Shown here: positions 61,317-64,000 of the stretch, in pieces | How positions within the stretch are numbered: position 1 is the stretch's first letter | Layout of the letters: every line of letters begins with the position of its first letter | From: Azophilus sp965220835 | GTDB taxonomy: Bacteria; Pseudomonadota; Gammaproteobacteria; Pseudomonadales; Azotimanducaceae | DNA: 64,000 nucleotides | Direction: 5' to 3' | Assembly (NCBI GenBank): GCA_965220835.1 | Contig: OZ244842.1 | Span: 4,092,001-4,156,000 of the forward strand | Translations under genes and position numbers: made by a program | The notes under the pieces: generated by a model | The model's input: only the letters and a program-made list of their open reading frames with translations | Told to the model about the DNA's origin: nothing | Database searches by the model: none

Positions 61317-61759
61317 GGGAAGCACCTTGTCCAAGGGAGCGGCTACCATAATGGAGAGCTTCTGCGAAGCGCAATGCCGATGCCTTCGCGCTGCCTTCAC
61401 GGTCGCACGGCGATGTTGTCCGGAAGCAGGCCGCTTTTTCCTCAATGAGAACCAGGACGCCAATAACTCCCTCATCGCCATCGACAGCGAACACGCGGTG
61501 ATCTCGTCGTCGTTCTCCAGCATGGGAACTGTCGGTTTGCCAATGCGCTTGATCTAAGGCGCATGAGCCGCACGCACGCACTCCGCAACGCTGGCGGTAT
61601 CGCTGGCGAGCGGGTGGCGAAGCCTGGGAACAGTCATGGATTCGGGCATGTCTGGCATCATCGCTGATGACGGCAGGCTTGTTTTGGGACACAATTCCTC
61701 CCTAGCCTCACACTAACCCCAATGCAAGCAACGATGCGCCGCAACCTCCCCCCGATGTC
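61317..61759. other. Intergenic region between divergent genes, nothing recognised
   Basis: 443 bases separating the cytochrome c gene and the lipoprotein gene. Frames on both strands are shadows without known similarity. No hairpin, repeat or clear promoter could be assigned. Confidence 0.45.
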
Positions 61760-62857
61760 ATGACCAGAACCCTGCGCCGCGTTGTTTTTCTGGCCGCGCT
61801 GCCCGTGGCCCTGCTGCAGGGCTGCCAGTCCGCCTTTGGCCCGCAGTCCTTGGAGCGCACCCATCCGGCCTACAACGCGGCCATCACGGCGTCGGTGAAC
61901 GAGCAGATGCTGCAGAATCTGGTGCGGCTGCGGTACCGGGACGTGCCCTTCTTTCTGGAAATAGGCAGCGTGACGGCGTCGCTGTCAGTGGGCGCTACGG
62001 CCCAGGTTGGCGGTTCGGTGGCCATCGGCAGTGAAGACACGATCAGTTCCCTTGCGGGGGCGGCCTACTTGGACAGCCCCACCATCTCCTATGTGCCCCT
62101 GCGCGGGGAGGACCTGCTGAAGAGCCTGCTGAGCCCCCTGCAGTTGGAGTCCATCCTGGTGCTCACCCAGTCCGGCTGGCGCATCAGCCGCGTTTTTGGG
62201 CTGTGCTTTGAGCGCATCAACAATCTGCGCAACGCACCCACCGCTTCCGGCCCGACGCCGGATCAGGAACCGGAGTATCGGTCTTTCACCCGGCTGCTGG
62301 ATTCGTTGAACCGGTTGCAGACCCGAGGGCAGATCGAGGTGGGTGCGCATGGGCAGGGCGCCGATGCCGGCATGGTCGTCAAGCTGAGGGCGAACGGCGC
62401 GAGTGCATCGCCCGGCCTTGATGAAGTTCGCGCACTGCTGGGCATCGAATCCGGCGGCAACGAGTTCCGCCTCAACACCAACTTTCTTGAAACGGTTGCG
62501 GACCAGTGGACCGTGCGCACCCGTTCTCTCTCGAGCCTGTTGTACTACCTCTCCCAAAACGTGGACACGCCCCCGGCGCATCAGTCCGCTGGCTTGGTCA
62601 CCGTCACCGCAGCCAAGGACGGCGGCACGTTCGACTGGGGCGACACGCCTGCCGGCCGCCTGTTCCAAGTGAAGTCCGGCCCGGAGCGGCCTGAGGGCGC
62701 CTACATCGCCACCTTTTACAGAGGCCATTGGTTCTGGATTGAGGACCACGACTTGGAATCCAAGTCCACGTTCATGCTGCTGCGGCAGTTGTTCGACTTG
62801 CAGGCCGGGCAAAGCACGGTCCAAGGGCCAACCCTGACCCTGCCCGTGGGTCGGTGA
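61760..62857 (+). CDS. Lipoprotein of unknown function
   Basis: 365 residues with a good lipoprotein signal: basic start TRTLRR, hydrophobic VVFLAALPVALL and lipobox LLQGC (Cys 22). I do not recognise the family. Visible parts: NAAITASVNEQMLQNLVRLR YRDVPFFLEIGSV, a Ser/Gly strand region, LLSPLQLESILVLTQSGWRI, and a C-terminal YRGHWFWIEDHDLESKSTFM LLRQLFDLQAG. The last part resembles proteins that end with a conserved FxxxxxLFxLQ helix in several Proteobacteria, always hypothetical. An envelope location is likely. Confidence 0.75.
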   Translation: MTRTLRRVVFLAALPVALLQGCQSAFGPQSLERTHPAYNAAITASVNEQMLQNLVRLRYRDVPFFLEIGSVTASLSVGATAQVGGSVAIGSEDTISSLAGAAYLDSPTISYVPLRGEDLLKSLLSPLQLESILVLTQSGWRISRVFGLCFERINNLRNAPTASGPTPDQEPEYRSFTRLLDSLNRLQTRGQIEVGAHGQGADAGMVVKLRANGASASPGLDEVRALLGIESGGNEFRLNTNFLETVADQWTVRTRSLSSLLYYLSQNVDTPPAHQSAGLVTVTAAKDGGTFDWGDTPAGRLFQVKSGPERPEGAYIATFYRGHWFWIEDHDLESKSTFMLLRQLFDLQAGQSTVQGPTLTLPVGR

Positions 62858-62890
62858 CTGACCGCTCCTCTTCGTGCGTGGAAAACTCAC

Positions 62891-62935
62891 GCATGGCATT
62901 CTCAAGCATGGCATTCTCAAGCATGGCAATCTGAC
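62891..62935 (+). repeat. 15-bp tandem repeat upstream of the LLM-type gene
   Basis: Two identical GCATGGCATTCTCAA units and a third diverged one end 22 bases before the ATG at 62958. They lie between the lipoprotein gene and the oxidoreductase gene. Confidence 0.9.
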
Positions 62936-62957
62936 GCATTGGTACCGAGGAGGGCAA

Positions 62958-63845
62958 ATGAAAATCGGCGCGGTGTTTCCCCACCTGGAAATCGGCAACG
63001 ACCCGGCCGTCATTCGCGATTGGGCGCAGACGGCGGAGGGTTTGGGCTATTCCCACATCCTAGCCTACGACCACGTCATCGGCGCCGTGCACGAAGGCCG
63101 GGAGCCGCCGCTCTGGGGGCCTTACACCGAACAGTCGGCCTTCCACGAGCCGTTCGTCCTATTCGGCTTTTTCGCCGCTTGCACCACCCGGGTTGAACTG
63201 GCCACCGGCATCCTGATTCTGCCCCAGCGGCAGACGGTGCTGGTCGCCAAGCAGGCCGCGGAGATCGACCTGCTTTCCGGGGGGCGGCTGCGCCTCGGCG
63301 TCGGCACCGGCTGGAACTATGTGGAGTTCGACGCCCTGAACGAGGATTTCGGCAATCGTGGCATCCGCCAGGCCGAGCAGGTGGAACTGCTGCGCCAGCT
63401 TTGGGCCGAGCCGGTGCTGGACTACAGCGGCCGCTGGCACCGCGTTGAGCGGGCGGGCTTGAAGCCCCTGCCGGGGCGTTCCATCCCCATCTGGTTCGGT
63501 GGCTTTACGGACGTGGCATTCCGGCGCGCCGCCCGAATCGGCGACGGCTTCATCTTCGGGTCCAGCCAGAAGGCCAATTTGGCGGCGGCGGAGAAAGTTC
63601 GCCTTGAGCTTGATGATGCCGGCCGGAACCCAGCGGAATTTGGCATGGAAGCGCTGCTCAACTACCAGGCGGGCCCCGACGTCTGGCGTTCCGACATCGA
63701 AGCCTGGCAGTCCATTGGCGCCAGCCACGTCGCCATGCGCGGCATGGCCCTGCGGGGCATCGGCGAGGGCCTAGGTTCCCCCCAAGCCCACATCGACGCC
63801 CTGCAAACCTACTGGGATGTGGTGGGCGACTTGGCCGATGGATGA
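62958..63845 (+). CDS. LLM-class flavin/F420-dependent oxidoreductase
   Basis: 295 residues from ATG 62958, with CGAGGAGGGCAA just upstream; an earlier in-frame start would run through the repeat. Luciferase-like TIM-barrel features: MKIGAVFPHLEIG, GYSHILAYDHVIGA, TRVELATGILILPQRQTVLV AKQAAEIDLLSGGRLRLGVG and RSIPIWFGGF. Family members use FMN or F420. Neither cofactor-synthesis gene is visible here, so the cofactor is open. Confidence 0.9.
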   Translation: MKIGAVFPHLEIGNDPAVIRDWAQTAEGLGYSHILAYDHVIGAVHEGREPPLWGPYTEQSAFHEPFVLFGFFAACTTRVELATGILILPQRQTVLVAKQAAEIDLLSGGRLRLGVGTGWNYVEFDALNEDFGNRGIRQAEQVELLRQLWAEPVLDYSGRWHRVERAGLKPLPGRSIPIWFGGFTDVAFRRAARIGDGFIFGSSQKANLAAAEKVRLELDDAGRNPAEFGMEALLNYQAGPDVWRSDIEAWQSIGASHVAMRGMALRGIGEGLGSPQAHIDALQTYWDVVGDLADG

Positions 63846-63910
63846 AGGCGGCAAGCCTTCTAGATGGGTGGTCAAGGTTGTCCCGTGAATCAACCTTTGC
63901 GCCGGGCTCC

Positions 63911-63933
63911 GTGCGTTGCCTCCGGCAACGCAC
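63911..63933. terminator. Perfect 10-bp hairpin, possible terminator
   Basis: GTGCGTTGCC, loop TCC, GGCAACGCAC, in the gap between the LLM gene and the convergent gene at the right edge. There is no T-run, so termination is only suggested by position. Confidence 0.4.
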
Positions 63934-63961
63934 ATACTCGATGGATTCGGGCTTGGCCTCG

Positions 63962-64000
63962 TTAGTCGCCCGAGGCCCGTTCAAAAACCAGCACGAAGTT
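63962..64000 (-). CDS. 3' end of a gene running off the right edge
   Basis: A minus-strand frame enters from the edge and reads NFVLVFERASGD before TAA (63962-63964). Such an FVLVFER ending is common in small enzymes of several families, so no name is given. Only 12 codons are visible. Confidence 0.35.
   Translation of the reverse strand, partial: NFVLVFERASGD

Noticed and set aside
61114..61692. A 192-codon frame overlapping the cytochrome c gene start
   Set aside because: It overlaps the signal peptide and first haem region of a well supported gene in another frame and has no similarity of its own.

Overview
The window is GC-rich bacterial chromosome. It most likely comes from an uncultured gammaproteobacterium: the gene order hemJ / DUF6776 / bactofilin / erpA / anmK / M23 peptidase / tyrS / rrn operon / birA / SPOR protein / tRNA cluster / tuf / tRNA-Trp / secE / nusG / rplKAJL / rpoBC / rpsLG / fusA / tuf is that of Pseudomonas-like Gammaproteobacteria. 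Two expected genes are missing: coaX between birA and the SPOR gene, and the S10 operon after the second tuf.

Layout. (1) 0-4 kb: a double-domain retropepsin-like protease next to a decayed colicin V-type exporter, then a GST-like gene. (2) 4-7 kb: PfkB kinase, hemL and hemJ on the minus strand. (3) 7-13 kb: envelope and Fe-S housekeeping genes ending in tyrS. (4) 13.0-19.3 kb: a complete rRNA operon with promoter, boxA, tRNA-Ile, tRNA-Ala and terminator. (5) 19-41 kb: birA, SPOR protein, five tRNAs, two tuf genes with identical products, the secE-nusG-L11/L1/L10/L12-rpoBC block and the str operon. (6) 41-44.5 kb: an SDR-DoxX fusion with a DUF2269 partner, a truncated BrnT-like toxin and a lone AAA+ ATPase. 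(7) 44.5-59 kb: a catabolic island. It carries a minus-strand operon (TonB receptor, HyuA, HyuB, amidohydrolase, PPOX flavoprotein, ferredoxin-P450 fusion, alpha/beta hydrolase, SDR) diverging from a tandem double Lrp/AsnC regulator. The island is bounded by two direct copies of the 3' end of a SnoaL-like gene. (8) 59-64 kb: SnoaL gene, nitroreductase, dihaem cytochrome c, an unknown lipoprotein and an LLM-class oxidoreductase.

How the parts work together. Regions 3-5 are core translation, transcription and envelope functions. The island looks like an uptake-and-degradation module: outer-membrane import, P450 and SDR oxidation, hydrolysis, and ATP-dependent opening of a cyclic amide or imide by HyuAB, probably controlled by the divergent Lrp-type protein. 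The substrate cannot be read from sequence.

Two genome habits stand out. Short tandem repeats (14-21 bp units) occur repeatedly in and just upstream of genes, including essential ones. There are also many remnants of partial duplication: a second hyuA start, a second PPOX start, a second SnoaL end, a tRNA-Thr half and a 31-nt tuf piece.
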